Part shown: piece by piece, positions 1 to 8,412 of the stretch
Numbering within the stretch: position 1 is the first letter of the stretch
Layout: each line of letters starts with the position of its first letter
Assembly (NCBI GenBank): GCA_963607345.1
Contig: CAVDBL010000005.1
Span: 1 to 64,000 of the forward strand
Direction of reading: 5' to 3'
Source of the DNA: W3P20-009 sp963607345
GTDB lineage: Bacteria > Bacteroidota > Bacteroidia > Bacteroidales > Marinilabiliaceae
Length of the DNA: 64,000 nt
Notes under the pieces: model-generated
What the model saw: the letters and a program-made list of their open reading frames with translations, nothing else
Told to the model about the DNA's origin: nothing
The model's database searches: none
Made by a program: the position numbers and the translations under genes

Positions 1-83
1 TCTTCCCATCCCGAACAGAGAAGTTAAGCCCGCCCGCGCCGATGGTACTGCGCACTCGCGTGGGAGAGTAGGTAGCCGCCACT
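1..83 (+). rRNA. rrf: 5S ribosomal RNA, 3' part (5' end outside window)
   Basis: The sequence begins inside a 5S rRNA: the CCGAACAGAGAAGTTAAGC segment, the GATGGTACTGC segment and the closing GTGGGAGAGTAGGT segment are all in the right order and spacing. The 5' part, and presumably 23S and 16S, lie to the left of the window. The exact 3' end is estimated from the family and may be off by a few bases. A strong intrinsic terminator follows about ten bases later, so this is the end of an rRNA operon. Confidence 0.93.
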
Positions 84-92
84 TAAAACAAG

Positions 93-134
93 AAGTTACC
101 CGACTTGGCAACCGCCAGGTCGGGTAACTTTTTT
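93..134 (+). terminator. Intrinsic terminator of the rRNA operon
   Basis: Arms 93-108 and 115-130 pair over 16 positions with one G-U wobble, the loop is six bases, and a run of T starts in the right arm and continues to 134. It lies directly after the 5S gene. Confidence 0.92.
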
Positions 135-247
135 CTGTATCTCGCCCCCAAAGAGAAAGGCCCCCATCCCCGTAAGCCTCTCCAACGAAACCTGCTTCAC
201 TTTTGCTCATGTCTTCAAATACCGTAAATCAGCTGCATCTGACCCTC

Positions 248-278
248 TTTGTCAGTACCTGTTTTTTTCGTATCTTTA
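248..278 (+). promoter_or_regulatory. Candidate Bacteroidetes-type promoter for the LRR protein
   Basis: TTTG at 248-251 and TATCTTTA at 271-278 are 19 bases apart, close to the TTTG/TAnnTTTG consensus (last base A instead of G). Transcription would start near 285, upstream of both possible start codons of the next gene. Confidence 0.5.
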
Positions 279-368
279 TAAGGGGCAAGTGTGTGTAAGT
301 CCTGAAAGTCGCCACTACAGTGAGTATTGCGCATAATTACTCCACTCTTTCTAAATGTAAATTCAGCT

Positions 369-2006
369 ATGTTCCCATTCCGCCAATCTATTACCTCTGT
401 TACTATTCCCGAAGGTGTTGAAACTATAGAGGCAGAAGCCTTCGAGGGGTGTACCTCCCTTTCTTCCGTCACTCTTCCGAAAAGCCTTAAGTCGATAGGC
501 GATCGTGCTTTCAGCGGTTGCGAATCCCTTGTCTCTGTCTCCTTCCCTGAAGGCCTTAAGTCGATAGGCGATTGTGCTTTCAGCGGTTGCGAATCCCTTG
601 TCTCCGTCTCCCTTCCCGACGGTCTTGAGTCAATAGGCGATCGTGCTTTCAGCGGTTGCGAATCCCTTGTCTCCGTCTCCTTTCCCGAAGGGCTTAAGAA
701 AATAGGCGTTGGTGCCTTTAGCGATTGCTCCCTTGTCTCCGTCACCCTCCACGAAGGTCTTGAGTCAATAGGCGATAGCGCTTTCATCGAATGCCCCTCC
801 CTTGTCTCCGTCACCCTTCACGAAGGTCTTGAGTCAATAGGCGATAGTGCTTTCAGCTATTGCCACTCCCTTGTCTCCGTCTACTTTCCCGAAGGGCTTA
901 AGAAAATTGGCGATAGCGCTTTCTACGACTGCCCCTCCCTTGTCTCCGCCACCCTCCACGACGGTCTTGAGTCAATAGGCGATAGTGCTTTCAGCGGTTG
1001 CGAATCCCTTGTCTCTGTCACCCTCCCTGAAGGGCTTAAGAAAATTGGCAGAAGAGCGTTCGTGGACTGCTTCTCCCTTGTCTCCGTCAACCTCCCGCAA
1101 AGTCTTAAGTCGATAGGCGGTTGTGCTTTCTACGACTGCACCTCCCTTACCTCCATTACCATTCCCAAAGAGCTCAAGAAAATTGGCGTTGGTGTGTTCG
1201 CAGAATGCACATCCCTTGCCTCCGTCACATTTCACGAAGACCTCCAGTCAATAGGTGAGGCTGCATTCTTCAACTGCTCCTCTCTTGCTTGCTTCACTCT
1301 CCCCAAAAATCTCACGCAAATAGGCGAAGTGGCGTTCGCAGGCTGTACCTCACTTAATTCCATAACCCTTCCCAATTGTCTCATGTTCATAGGCAAATAT
1401 ACATTCACAGGCTGCACCTCCCTTGTGTCCGTCACCTTTCCCTATGCGTTAAGGGCGATAGGCAAAGAAGCGTTCTGCGACTGCACCTCCCTTAATTCCA
1501 TAACCCTCCCCGAATATCTCGAGTCCATAGGCTGCAATGCGTTCCGCAACTGCACCTCCCTTAATTCCATAACCCTCCCCGAACGTCTCGAGTCCATAGG
1601 ATACAGTGCGTTTTGCGGCTGTTCATCCCTAAATACAGTAGAAATCCTTTCCGACAGAATGTACTTCAACACACATCAGCACGTTATCTATTTATGTCAT
1701 AACATATTTAGGAGAGATATAAGGTATGAATTGTTGTACATGGATCTTGATCATATTGAATATTGGAGAGACCATGAAAAGATGGTAGAAGAGAATGAAT
1801 ATGAGGAATATCTGGAATATATTGAAGAAGGAATAGAATGGATAAAAGATGACAAGACCTCAACAGGCGACGATGTTTTCCCCTGCCACCAAGCCACCCT
1901 CATCTACGACCCCGAAACCACATGGATCGGCGATAACGATACCCAGAACCTCTGCTACTACTTCGACGAGTTCATAACCCGAAATAGCACGAACTCGTCA
2001 CGCTGA
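369..2006 (+). CDS. BspA-like leucine-rich repeat protein
   Basis: The protein is almost entirely LRR_5/BspA-type repeats: 18 units of 23 residues with the pattern SLxSVxxPxGLxxIGxxAFxxC, then a C-terminal tail of about 125 residues. BspA-type repeats usually sit in surface proteins that bind host or bacterial ligands. This one shows no signal peptide, no lipobox and no C-terminal sorting domain, so it may be cytoplasmic, or an N-terminal part may have been lost. An ATG at 369 is chosen; a TTG at 327 in the same frame would add 14 residues. The tail has an acidic stretch rich in Glu and Tyr encoded by AT-rich DNA (about 1650-1860) unlike the rest of the gene. It stands alone between the rRNA operon and a hairpin at 2022. 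The family is secure; function and localisation are not. Confidence 0.82.
   Translation: MFPFRQSITSVTIPEGVETIEAEAFEGCTSLSSVTLPKSLKSIGDRAFSGCESLVSVSFPEGLKSIGDCAFSGCESLVSVSLPDGLESIGDRAFSGCESLVSVSFPEGLKKIGVGAFSDCSLVSVTLHEGLESIGDSAFIECPSLVSVTLHEGLESIGDSAFSYCHSLVSVYFPEGLKKIGDSAFYDCPSLVSATLHDGLESIGDSAFSGCESLVSVTLPEGLKKIGRRAFVDCFSLVSVNLPQSLKSIGGCAFYDCTSLTSITIPKELKKIGVGVFAECTSLASVTFHEDLQSIGEAAFFNCSSLACFTLPKNLTQIGEVAFAGCTSLNSITLPNCLMFIGKYTFTGCTSLVSVTFPYALRAIGKEAFCDCTSLNSITLPEYLESIGCNAFRNCTSLNSITLPERLESIGYSAFCGCSSLNTVEILSDRMYFNTHQHVIYLCHNIFRRDIRYELLYMDLDHIEYWRDHEKMVEENEYEEYLEYIEEGIEWIKDDKTSTGDDVFPCHQATLIYDPETTWIGDNDTQNLCYYFDEFITRNSTNSSR
387..1625 (+). repeat. Tandem 69-bp coding repeats (18 units)
   Basis: Eighteen consecutive units of 69 bases (one of 66, having lost a codon near 725) encode the LRR_5 repeats. 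Several units between about 480 and 1080 are nearly identical at the DNA level, for example the segment encoding AFSGCESLVSVS recurs almost unchanged, while units after 1100 have diverged. This suggests recent duplication in the first half. Confidence 0.9.
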
Positions 2007-2021
2007 TGCCCCCAAAACATG

Positions 2022-2062
2022 AGAGCCGCCCCGCAAGTATCGGACACTTGCGGGGCGGCTCT
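2022..2062 (+). terminator. Hairpin after the LRR gene, probable terminator
   Basis: A perfect 17-bp stem (2022-2038 with 2046-2062) and a seven-base loop start 16 bases after the stop codon. It lacks a clean T run afterwards, so termination is likely but not certain. Confidence 0.65.
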
Positions 2063-2205
2063 GTGTTCTGGCTCTTAGGTGACTAATAGTTCGTCGCCTT
2101 GAGCTCAAAGCGGCTAACGGTAATCTATCTATCTCCGCCTAAAACCTTTAAGCTCCATAAAGCAACATTCCCCTCCTCCTCCACCTGTTTTCACGCCAAA
2201 ATCAC

Positions 2206-2213
2206 TACCTTTA
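2206..2213 (+). promoter_or_regulatory. Candidate -7 box for the SGNH hydrolase gene
   Basis: TACCTTTA matches TAnnTTTG in seven of eight positions and lies 20 bases before the ATG at 2234. No convincing -33 element is seen, only T-rich DNA near 2188. Confidence 0.4.
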
Positions 2214-2233
2214 TCTGTGTAAGACTTCAACAA

Positions 2234-3394
2234 ATGAGCGACTTCAACAAATGGGTCGGATGCTGGGGCAACGCCACCTCCATTACCGACCGCAAAGAGG
2301 CTGTCTACGCCAAGAACATCACGCTGCGCTACCCGATACGCATGGTCTTCAGCGGAGACCGATTGCGACTCCGTTTCTCAAACCTGACAGGCACTGAGCC
2401 CGTCACGCTCTCCAAAATCATCGTTGCTCATATCGCTTCTGATCGTCAAAACCACAACCTCCTTTTCGACGGCAACGCCTCCGTGACCATCCAACCAGGC
2501 TGCGAGGTCACGTCCGACGACCTGCCAATAAGCATCACCGCAGGCGACACCATCGAGGTCAGTATCTATCTCGCCTCCTTCACCCAGATGAACGCCGGGA
2601 CGCTCATCACAGGTCCCTTGTCCCATGGTCAATATGCCTATGGCGATTTCACCGATGCCGACAATTTCCCCCTCGACCTCTCACGCAAGACCAACTGGTT
2701 CTATTTCCTCAATACCGTCGAGATCCGAACTCTTGCGACCAACCGAGCCCTCGTCTGCTACGGCGATTCTATAACCGCCCAGAGCTGGCCAGACTATCTC
2801 GCCATCCGAGCTTGGGATGCGGGCTTGCGCAATGTCGCCATCATCCGCCGCGCCGTGAGCGGGACGCGTATCCTCCGCCAATATGACTGCATAACATACC
2901 AAGCCTATGGGCTGAAGGGCGAGACCCGTTTCCCCATCGAGATGAACGTGGCAGGTGCCGATACCGTCATCATCCAGCATGGCATCAACGACATCATCCA
3001 CCCCGTTGGCGTAGATGTCAATCCTTTCCGCCCGTGGAGCGACATGCCGACAGCCGACGACCTCAAGGCAGGCGTGAGGGATATCTACGTGGCTCATGCC
3101 CGAAAGCTCAACATGAAGGTCTGGAGCGGCACTCTTTTGCCCATCGAGGGCTGGCGCACATACAATGGTCAACGCGAGGCGATAAGGCAAGATTTCAACG
3201 AATGGTTGCGCCACGACCCTATGTTCGACGGCTGCGTCGATTTCGACTGTGCGGTGCGCGATGCCGATCGTCCCTCACGCTTCAAGTCCGGCTACGATAG
3301 CGGCGACCACCTCCACCCAAGCGAGGCGGCGTACAAGGCCATGGCCGATGCCGTGCCCGATCTGCTCCTCTCCGCTTCGGCTAACAATTCTTAA
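2234..3394 (+). CDS. SGNH/GDSL-type hydrolase
   Basis: A predicted esterase of the SGNH fold, 386 residues from the ATG at 2234. An upstream in-frame TTG at 2099 would add 45 low-complexity residues and would start before the candidate promoter, so it is rejected. All four SGNH blocks are visible: GDSI with the nucleophile Ser179, Gly210 in AVSG, Asn252 in HGIND, and Asp358/His361 in GDHLHP. The first ~165 residues look like a beta-rich accessory domain (repeated N-G-x-PVT-like segments), as in hydrolases acting on acylated carbohydrates. There is no signal peptide, so the enzyme should be cytoplasmic. The substrate cannot be told from sequence. It stands alone between accessory genes. Confidence 0.82.
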   Translation: MSDFNKWVGCWGNATSITDRKEAVYAKNITLRYPIRMVFSGDRLRLRFSNLTGTEPVTLSKIIVAHIASDRQNHNLLFDGNASVTIQPGCEVTSDDLPISITAGDTIEVSIYLASFTQMNAGTLITGPLSHGQYAYGDFTDADNFPLDLSRKTNWFYFLNTVEIRTLATNRALVCYGDSITAQSWPDYLAIRAWDAGLRNVAIIRRAVSGTRILRQYDCITYQAYGLKGETRFPIEMNVAGADTVIIQHGINDIIHPVGVDVNPFRPWSDMPTADDLKAGVRDIYVAHARKLNMKVWSGTLLPIEGWRTYNGQREAIRQDFNEWLRHDPMFDGCVDFDCAVRDADRPSRFKSGYDSGDHLHPSEAAYKAMADAVPDLLLSASANNS

Positions 3395-3493
3395 ATCACC
3401 TCCTCTGCGTGCCTGTGCCACGAACAAACAATGGCGCTCTGCGTAGATATGGACACGTTTCAACCTTTAAGTAACACTTGTCAATTAGAGTAG

Positions 3494-4255
3494 ATGAATA
3501 CCAAGTTGTCCATTCTTTTGTCCGCAATCCTCCTGTCCCTATCGTCTGTCGCCTCTGCCCAGTTCTACGCCTATAAGGACGGCAAGCTGATTTTCTCTTC
3601 TGCCGACCTCACGCCCGATAGCATAACTTTCGAGTCTCCAATCCACGACTCTGTCGGTGGTCTGCTTGGCAAGTCTGTCGACCTCGGGCTCTCTGTGCGG
3701 TGGGCAAGCTGGAATGTTGGCGCAAGTTCCGCCACCGAGGCTGGTGCCTATTTCGGATGGGGCGAGACGACTGTCGGCAAGGCGACCAACGATTGGTCGT
3801 CATACAAGTATGGTCTCAAAGGGAATCAGACAAAATATAATTCCACTGATGGGCTGACCTCCCTTCTGCCGTCTGACGATGCCGCCTCTTCCAACTGGGG
3901 TACGGCATGGCGGACGCCAACACACGATGAGTGGCAAGAGCTTGTGGACAATTGCACGTGGGTGTGGAAAGCCGTTGGCGAGTATGATGATAATGCCATC
4001 CCCGGCTTCCTCGTGACGAGTAATGTCGACGGCTATTCCGATGCCTCCATTTTCATACCTGCGGCTGGTGGCAGGTGGGAGACCAATATTGATTACCTTG
4101 GCGAGATGGCCGATTATTGGACGTCCGATTTCTACTCTTCCGACTACGACTATGCCCTCGGTTTCAAGATGTCACAATCGCAAAAGGATGTGGCTCAATT
4201 CTACCGCTGCGGAGGGCATAACGTCCGAGCTGTCATAGCATCTAAGTCAAAGTAG
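3494..4255 (+). CDS. Secreted FISUMP-like domain protein
   Basis: A 253-residue exported protein. Residues 1-22 form a classical signal peptide ending in ASA. The body carries the motif VDLGLSVRWASWNVGAS, then YFGWGET and WGTAWRTPTHDEW, which is the pattern of the Fibrobacter succinogenes paralogous (FISUMP-like) domain common in secreted Bacteroidales proteins, where it is often repeated. Here there is one copy preceded by a short linker (residues 23-55) resembling the YxDGxxIFSxAxxDSITF segment often found before such domains. The biochemical role of the domain is unknown. No clear promoter is seen in the 99-base gap upstream. A shared terminator follows at 4281. Confidence 0.75.
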   Translation: MNTKLSILLSAILLSLSSVASAQFYAYKDGKLIFSSADLTPDSITFESPIHDSVGGLLGKSVDLGLSVRWASWNVGASSATEAGAYFGWGETTVGKATNDWSSYKYGLKGNQTKYNSTDGLTSLLPSDDAASSNWGTAWRTPTHDEWQELVDNCTWVWKAVGEYDDNAIPGFLVTSNVDGYSDASIFIPAAGGRWETNIDYLGEMADYWTSDFYSSDYDYALGFKMSQSQKDVAQFYRCGGHNVRAVIASKSK

Positions 4256-4280
4256 CTGTTCTTTCATAGCATAAAAAACG

Positions 4281-4317
4281 AAGAGCCGCGACCACTACAC
4301 AAGTGGTCGCGGCTCTT
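4281..4317. terminator. Bidirectional terminator between convergent genes
   Basis: A 16-bp perfect stem (4281-4296 with 4302-4317) with a five-base loop lies between two convergent genes. Read on the minus strand it is followed by a T run (A run at 4273-4278), serving dusB. On the plus strand it is followed by a mixed CTTTC, serving the FISUMP-like gene. Confidence 0.88.
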
Positions 4318-4337
4318 CTTTCGATTGTTGTAGCCGT

Positions 4338-5306
4338 CTACATCAACTCGCCAAGCATCTCTTTTATCTCGCCGACGGTCTCTGCTCGCAACAGCTTTAT
4401 CCTCTTCTCCTTGAAATTCGGAACGCCTTTAAAGCTGACGGCTATGTGCCTGCGTATGTGCAATATTCCGCGTCGCTCGTCGCCAATCCACGCCACCGTC
4501 TCGTCCAACTGCTTCATAAGCCTGCTGGCCACTTCCGCAAGGCTCGCCTCGGGCAATTCCTCGCCAGTCTTGAGGTAATGTTTCACCTCCTCAAAAATCC
4601 AAGGCTTCCCAATCGACGCGCGGCCAATCATGATGGCGTCGACTCCATATTTGTCAAAAGCCTCTTTCGCCTTCACCGCGCTGTCTATGTCGCCATTGCC
4701 GATGACCGGGATCTTCATCCTCGGGTTGCTCTTCACCTCGCCGATGAGCGTCCAGTCAGCCTCGCCCGTGTACATCTGCGACCGCGTGCGACCATGTATC
4801 GTTATCGCGCTTATGCCTACGTCCTGAAGCCGCTCGGCCGTGTCGACCACGAATTTCGTGTTCTCGTCCCACCCGAGTCGCGTCTTGACCGTCACGGGCG
4901 TGTGGTCTACGGCTTGCACTATCTGGCGCGTCATCTCCACCATCTTGGGGATGTCGCGCAACATGCCAGCGCCAGCCCCCTTGCCCGCCACTTTCTTGAC
5001 TGGGCAGCCAAAGTTGATGTCTATGATGTCAGGTCCGCTCGCCTCGACAATCTTTGCCGCCTCGACCATGGGTTCGATCTCCCGACCGTATATCTGGATG
5101 CCGACAGGTCTCTCCTGCTCGTCGATGTCGAGTTTCTTCATCGAGCTCTTTATGTCGCGTATTATGGCGTCCGCACTGACAAACTCAGTGTACATCAGGT
5201 CCGCGCCGTAGCCTTTGCACAGCTTGCGAAATGGCATGTCGGTGACGTCCTCCATCGGCGCCAGCAGCACCGGACGTTCGCCAAGGTCAAGTTCGCCTAT
5301 CTTCAT
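4338..5306 (-). CDS. dusB: tRNA-dihydrouridine synthase DusB
   Basis: A flavoenzyme that reduces uridine to dihydrouridine in the D-loop of tRNAs, 322 residues, full length. It begins with the TIM-barrel FMN domain: LAPMEDVTDMPFR, then INFGCPVKKVAGKGAGAGML with the catalytic Cys101, VKTRLGWD, TIHGRTRSQMYTG and GNGDI, and GVDAIMIGRASIGKPWIF near residue 240, the phosphate/FMN site. The C-terminal helical domain follows. The KKVAGKGAGAGML form is typical of the DusB branch. The gene is transcribed alone on the minus strand from a -7 box at 5329-5336, downstream of a terminated tRNA gene. Confidence 0.95.
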   Translation of the reverse strand: MKIGELDLGERPVLLAPMEDVTDMPFRKLCKGYGADLMYTEFVSADAIIRDIKSSMKKLDIDEQERPVGIQIYGREIEPMVEAAKIVEASGPDIIDINFGCPVKKVAGKGAGAGMLRDIPKMVEMTRQIVQAVDHTPVTVKTRLGWDENTKFVVDTAERLQDVGISAITIHGRTRSQMYTGEADWTLIGEVKSNPRMKIPVIGNGDIDSAVKAKEAFDKYGVDAIMIGRASIGKPWIFEEVKHYLKTGEELPEASLAEVASRLMKQLDETVAWIGDERRGILHIRRHIAVSFKGVPNFKEKRIKLLRAETVGEIKEMLGELM

Positions 5307-5328
5307 CGTCTTTTTTCTTTATAATCCG

Positions 5329-5336
5329 CAAATGTA
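5329..5336 (-). promoter_or_regulatory. Candidate -7 box for dusB
   Basis: On the minus strand this reads TACATTTG, a full match to TAnnTTTG, 22 bases before the ATG. No good -33 partner is seen at the usual distance. Confidence 0.55.
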
Positions 5337-5394
5337 GTCATTCGTCTCCAACGCCTTGCCTCATGGCTCTCGCATGACGTCGACGTGAAGACGC

Positions 5395-5432
5395 AAAAAA
5401 ACATCCCGACCTCCTCTTTGGAAGCCGGGATG
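5395..5432 (-). terminator. Terminator of minus-strand tRNA-Phe
   Basis: On the minus strand a stem (5432-5424 with 5410-5402, one mismatch) is followed by a run of seven or more T, directly after the tRNA gene. Confidence 0.85.
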
Positions 5433-5436
5433 TCTG

Positions 5437-5509
<73 letters not shown>

Positions 5510-5523
5510 ATCGTTTTGCGTTG

Positions 5524-5553
5524 CAAAGGTAGGCCAATTATTTTATTTTACAA
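5524..5553 (-). promoter_or_regulatory. Promoter of minus-strand tRNA-Phe
   Basis: On the minus strand TTG (5553-5551) and TACCTTTG (5531-5524) are separated by 19 bases, a textbook Bacteroidetes housekeeping promoter. The tRNA starts 15 bases downstream. Confidence 0.85.
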
Positions 5554-5614
5554 GAACGATAGGCAAAAATTTTCTCTTCTCGCCCTCCCTCTGCCTTTTC
5601 TCCCGTTTTTGCAT

Positions 5615-5622
5615 TATCTTTA
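5615..5622 (+). promoter_or_regulatory. Candidate -7 box for the S41/CPBP pair
   Basis: TATCTTTA matches TAnnTTTG in seven of eight positions and lies 43 bases before the protease start codon. No clear -33 element. Confidence 0.45.
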
Positions 5623-5665
5623 TGAACTTAATTGAGCATAACTAACATAGCACAATTTTTAGCAG

Positions 5666-7384
5666 ATGAAGAAAGGTTACATAGCGGCTGCCTTTGCCGC
5701 CATCGCAATCGCCGCCGTGACAACCGCCGCCTTTAAGACCGACGACCGCGATTTCCAAATCACCAAGAATCTTGACATCTTCTTCTCCATTTTCAAAGAG
5801 CTGAATCTCAACTACGTCGAGGCTCCAGACCCTGACCGCATAATCCCGACGGCCATAAACGCCATGCTCGCCGACCTCGACCCCTATACCGTATACATCC
5901 CCGAAGACAGCAAGGAGGCCTACAAGTTCCAGGTCGACGGCGAGTACGCTGGCGTGGGCGCCGTTATCTCCCGATGCTTCACAGACACTTCGCTTATCCA
6001 CGTCAAGGAGGTCTACGAGGGCTCGCCATCCTATAAGGTCGGTCTCCGCCCAGGCGACCGTTTCCTTGCCATTGATGGCGAGAGCATGAGGGGGCACGAC
6101 GTGAGCGATGTCAGCGGTCGCCTCCGCGGCAAGGCTGGCACCTCTTTCAAGGTCGAAATCGAACGTCCAGGTGTCGCCAAGCACCTCTTTGTCGAAATAA
6201 AGCGCGAGTCCATCAAGATTCCCGCCATGGACTATTACGGCATGGTCGATTCCGAAACAGGCTACATCAGCCTCCGCGGATTTGAGACTGGTTGCGCCGA
6301 GGCAATCCGTAAGGCGTTCCTCGATCTTCGTGACAATAAGGGTGCCAAGCGTTTCATCCTCGATCTCCGTGGCAACGTCGGCGGTCTCCTCGATGAGAGC
6401 CTCCAAATCGTCAATTTCTTTGTCCCCGAGGGCGTGCAGACTCTCTCGACAAAGGGAAGACGCAAGATCATGGACCGCGTCTATACCGCTTTCCGCCAAC
6501 CCCTCGATACCGTCATGCCAATGGCCGTCCTCATAAACCGTGGCTCAGCCTCCGCCTCCGAGATTGTCTCCGGTGCTCTGCAAGATCTTGACCGCGCCGT
6601 AATCCTCGGTCAACGCTCCTTCGGCAAGGGTCTCGTCCAGGCCACTCGCGAGGTCGCCTACGACGGCTACCTGAAGCTCACGACCGCAAAATATTACACG
6701 CCTTCCGGTCGTTGCATCCAGGCCATCGACTACAGCACGCGCGACGAGAACGGGGCCGTCGACTATGTCCCCGACTCCCTCATCTCCGAGTTCCACACGC
6801 GCCATGGTCGTAAGGTCTACGACGGCGGCGGCATCTCTCCCGACATCAACCTCAAAAACGTCGAGTACAAGCCCGTTTGCCTCTCCGTCGTCATGGGCGA
6901 CTATCCCTTCCGCTATGCCATGAAGTTCCAAGCCGAGGGCAAGCCAATGCCCGTCGACGCCAATGGCAATATCTCCGACGAGACCTATAATGACTTCGTG
7001 GCTTTCATGAAGTCCCAAGACAAGTTCACATATAAGACCGCGTCCCAAGAGGCCTACGAGCGTCTCGTGCGCACAGCCAAGGCCGAGGGTCTATACGATG
7101 CGCAGAAAGCCGCCATCGACGCCCTTGCCGCCCCTCTCGCCGCGGATGTCGACCGCGATATGGCCGACGCCAAGGAGCAGGTTAAGCCTCTCGTCGAGGA
7201 CGAGATGGTACGTGCCGTCGGCTACCGCAAGGCCGCCCTCGCCCATGCTGTCCAATACGATGAGCAGATCAAGGAGGCGGTTGCCCTGCTCGCCGATTCC
7301 GCCCGTTACTACGGCATCCTCGACGGCTCCGTCCCCAGCCATGCTGGCGACAAGAGGGCTTCTCTCTCTCGCAAGAAGAAGTAA
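5666..7384 (+). CDS. PDZ-containing S41 carboxy-terminal processing protease
   Basis: A periplasmic serine protease that trims or degrades envelope proteins from their C-termini, 572 residues. Residues 1-22 are a signal peptide or membrane anchor. A PDZ domain spans about 92-165 (GVGAVIS, PGDRFLAIDG). The S41 core follows, with YISLRGF, FILDLRGNVGG, GSASASEIVSGA and SFGKGLVQ; the Ser-Lys dyad is Ser296 and Lys321, 25 residues apart as in E. coli Tsp. A C-terminal helical extension of about 150 residues is usual for Bacteroidetes homologues. The next gene begins 7 bases after the stop, so the two proteases form an operon. Confidence 0.93.
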   Translation: MKKGYIAAAFAAIAIAAVTTAAFKTDDRDFQITKNLDIFFSIFKELNLNYVEAPDPDRIIPTAINAMLADLDPYTVYIPEDSKEAYKFQVDGEYAGVGAVISRCFTDTSLIHVKEVYEGSPSYKVGLRPGDRFLAIDGESMRGHDVSDVSGRLRGKAGTSFKVEIERPGVAKHLFVEIKRESIKIPAMDYYGMVDSETGYISLRGFETGCAEAIRKAFLDLRDNKGAKRFILDLRGNVGGLLDESLQIVNFFVPEGVQTLSTKGRRKIMDRVYTAFRQPLDTVMPMAVLINRGSASASEIVSGALQDLDRAVILGQRSFGKGLVQATREVAYDGYLKLTTAKYYTPSGRCIQAIDYSTRDENGAVDYVPDSLISEFHTRHGRKVYDGGGISPDINLKNVEYKPVCLSVVMGDYPFRYAMKFQAEGKPMPVDANGNISDETYNDFVAFMKSQDKFTYKTASQEAYERLVRTAKAEGLYDAQKAAIDALAAPLAADVDRDMADAKEQVKPLVEDEMVRAVGYRKAALAHAVQYDEQIKEAVALLADSARYYGILDGSVPSHAGDKRASLSRKKK

Positions 7385-7391
7385 GTAGCTG

Positions 7392-8252
7392 ATGCGGCTA
7401 TTCCCTAAGCTCTCCACAAACCGCCACCGCCCGCTCTCGCCAGGCAATGCCGTGGCGGCTTTTGCGGTGTGTGCGGTAGTCGGGTTGGTGCTCGCTGCTG
7501 TCGTGGCGGCTCTGGCTGTCGATTGTGGTCTTGGCATGGATGCCGTTTTCGCCCTCTCGTCTATTATTGCTTTTGGCATCCCGGGGCTTGTCGTGCGCCC
7601 CCTCGCCGTGGGGCGGATTAAGGCCGGCTCTTTTAGTGTGCCCCTGTTACTGTCGATTGTCGTTTTGGCGTTTGTCTGCCAGCCCGTCGTGCAGTGGGCG
7701 TCGGCTGTCGACTACTCTTGTTATTCAAGAATTTGGGGAGGCAATGCTTCCTCGGTGCGTCAAAATGCCGAACTCGTTCTCTCTGTCTGTCATTTCGACT
7801 CCATCGGCGGTTTTCTTCTGACGACTCTTGTCGTTGCCGCACTCCCTGCTCTGTGCGAAGAGCTTCTGTTTCGTGGCGCGTTGGTTCCCGTCGTCCGCCG
7901 TCTTACTGGTGGGGGGGTCTCTGCCGTCATCATCTCCGCTGTCGTCTTCAGCCTCGTCCATGCCGACATGACAGGGTTCCTTGCGCGGACTGTTTTGGGC
8001 ATCTTCATGGGGGCGGTTTTTGTCATAACCCGCTCGATATGGTCGTCCGTCGTCTTCCATTTCACCAATAATTTCGCCGTCGTCTACAATCTTTATCTGG
8101 CGGATGACAAGTTGTCTCTCCTGACGAGCCCGACCGAGATGCCTTTCGTCCTCGTGACTCTTGCGTCGCTTGCTTTGTCCGTCGGGATGGTCTTCTCTAT
8201 TTATCTCTCCGTTTCACGGCAGCGTTCCCGCCACTCAGCAGGGCGTAACTAA
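7392..8252 (+). CDS. CPBP family intramembrane glutamic protease
   Basis: A polytopic membrane protein of 286 residues with about seven to eight hydrophobic segments. The CPBP (Rce1/Abi) motifs are intact: EELLFRG at 156-162 (Glu156, Glu157, Arg161), FSLVHAD with His190, and VFHFTNN with His223 and Asn227. Such proteins are intramembrane proteases; in bacteria substrates are mostly unknown. It is the second gene of a pair with the S41 protease, which suggests joint envelope proteolysis. A GTG-rich, G-rich stretch around 7895 is part of the coding sequence and causes no frameshift. Confidence 0.88.
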   Translation: MRLFPKLSTNRHRPLSPGNAVAAFAVCAVVGLVLAAVVAALAVDCGLGMDAVFALSSIIAFGIPGLVVRPLAVGRIKAGSFSVPLLLSIVVLAFVCQPVVQWASAVDYSCYSRIWGGNASSVRQNAELVLSVCHFDSIGGFLLTTLVVAALPALCEELLFRGALVPVVRRLTGGGVSAVIISAVVFSLVHADMTGFLARTVLGIFMGAVFVITRSIWSSVVFHFTNNFAVVYNLYLADDKLSLLTSPTEMPFVLVTLASLALSVGMVFSIYLSVSRQRSRHSAGRN

Positions 8253-8272
8253 CGACCGCTTTTCTGTCTTTT

Positions 8273-8320
8273 TGTCAGATAAAATGGCGCAATTTTGCAA
8301 GCGTCTGCCATTTTGTCGCA
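8273..8320 (+). promoter_or_regulatory. Inverted repeat, possible activator binding site upstream of hsp20
   Basis: AAAATGGC (8281-8288) and GCCATTTT (8307-8314) form an interrupted inverted repeat. The two arms share wider similarity: TGTCAGATAAAATGGCGCA on one strand and, on the other, TGCGACAAAATGGCA. It lies roughly 90-140 bases upstream of the sigma-54-like promoter, where enhancer-binding activators usually bind. The function is inferred from position and symmetry. Confidence 0.45.
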
Positions 8321-8412
8321 TAGTCAACATTTCCCTCTTTTCTTCTGTTTTTGTTGTAATTCGTTGTAATAGTGATGGTTGCGAGACTTTCAAGCTCCCG
8401 CTTCGTCTAATC

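Noticed and set aside
215..814. Minus-strand frame with repeated TETRDSQPLKA units
   Set aside because: It is the antisense reading of the 69-base LRR repeats; any reading frame of a tandem repeat looks repetitive. The plus frame gives a known family.
387..1625. The repeat array as a CRISPR
   Set aside because: Units are contiguous at 69 bases with no unique spacers and encode a continuous LRR protein.
2099..2233. TTG-started N-terminal extension of the SGNH hydrolase
   Set aside because: The extra 45 residues have no signal peptide or family similarity and would be translated from upstream of the candidate promoter box.
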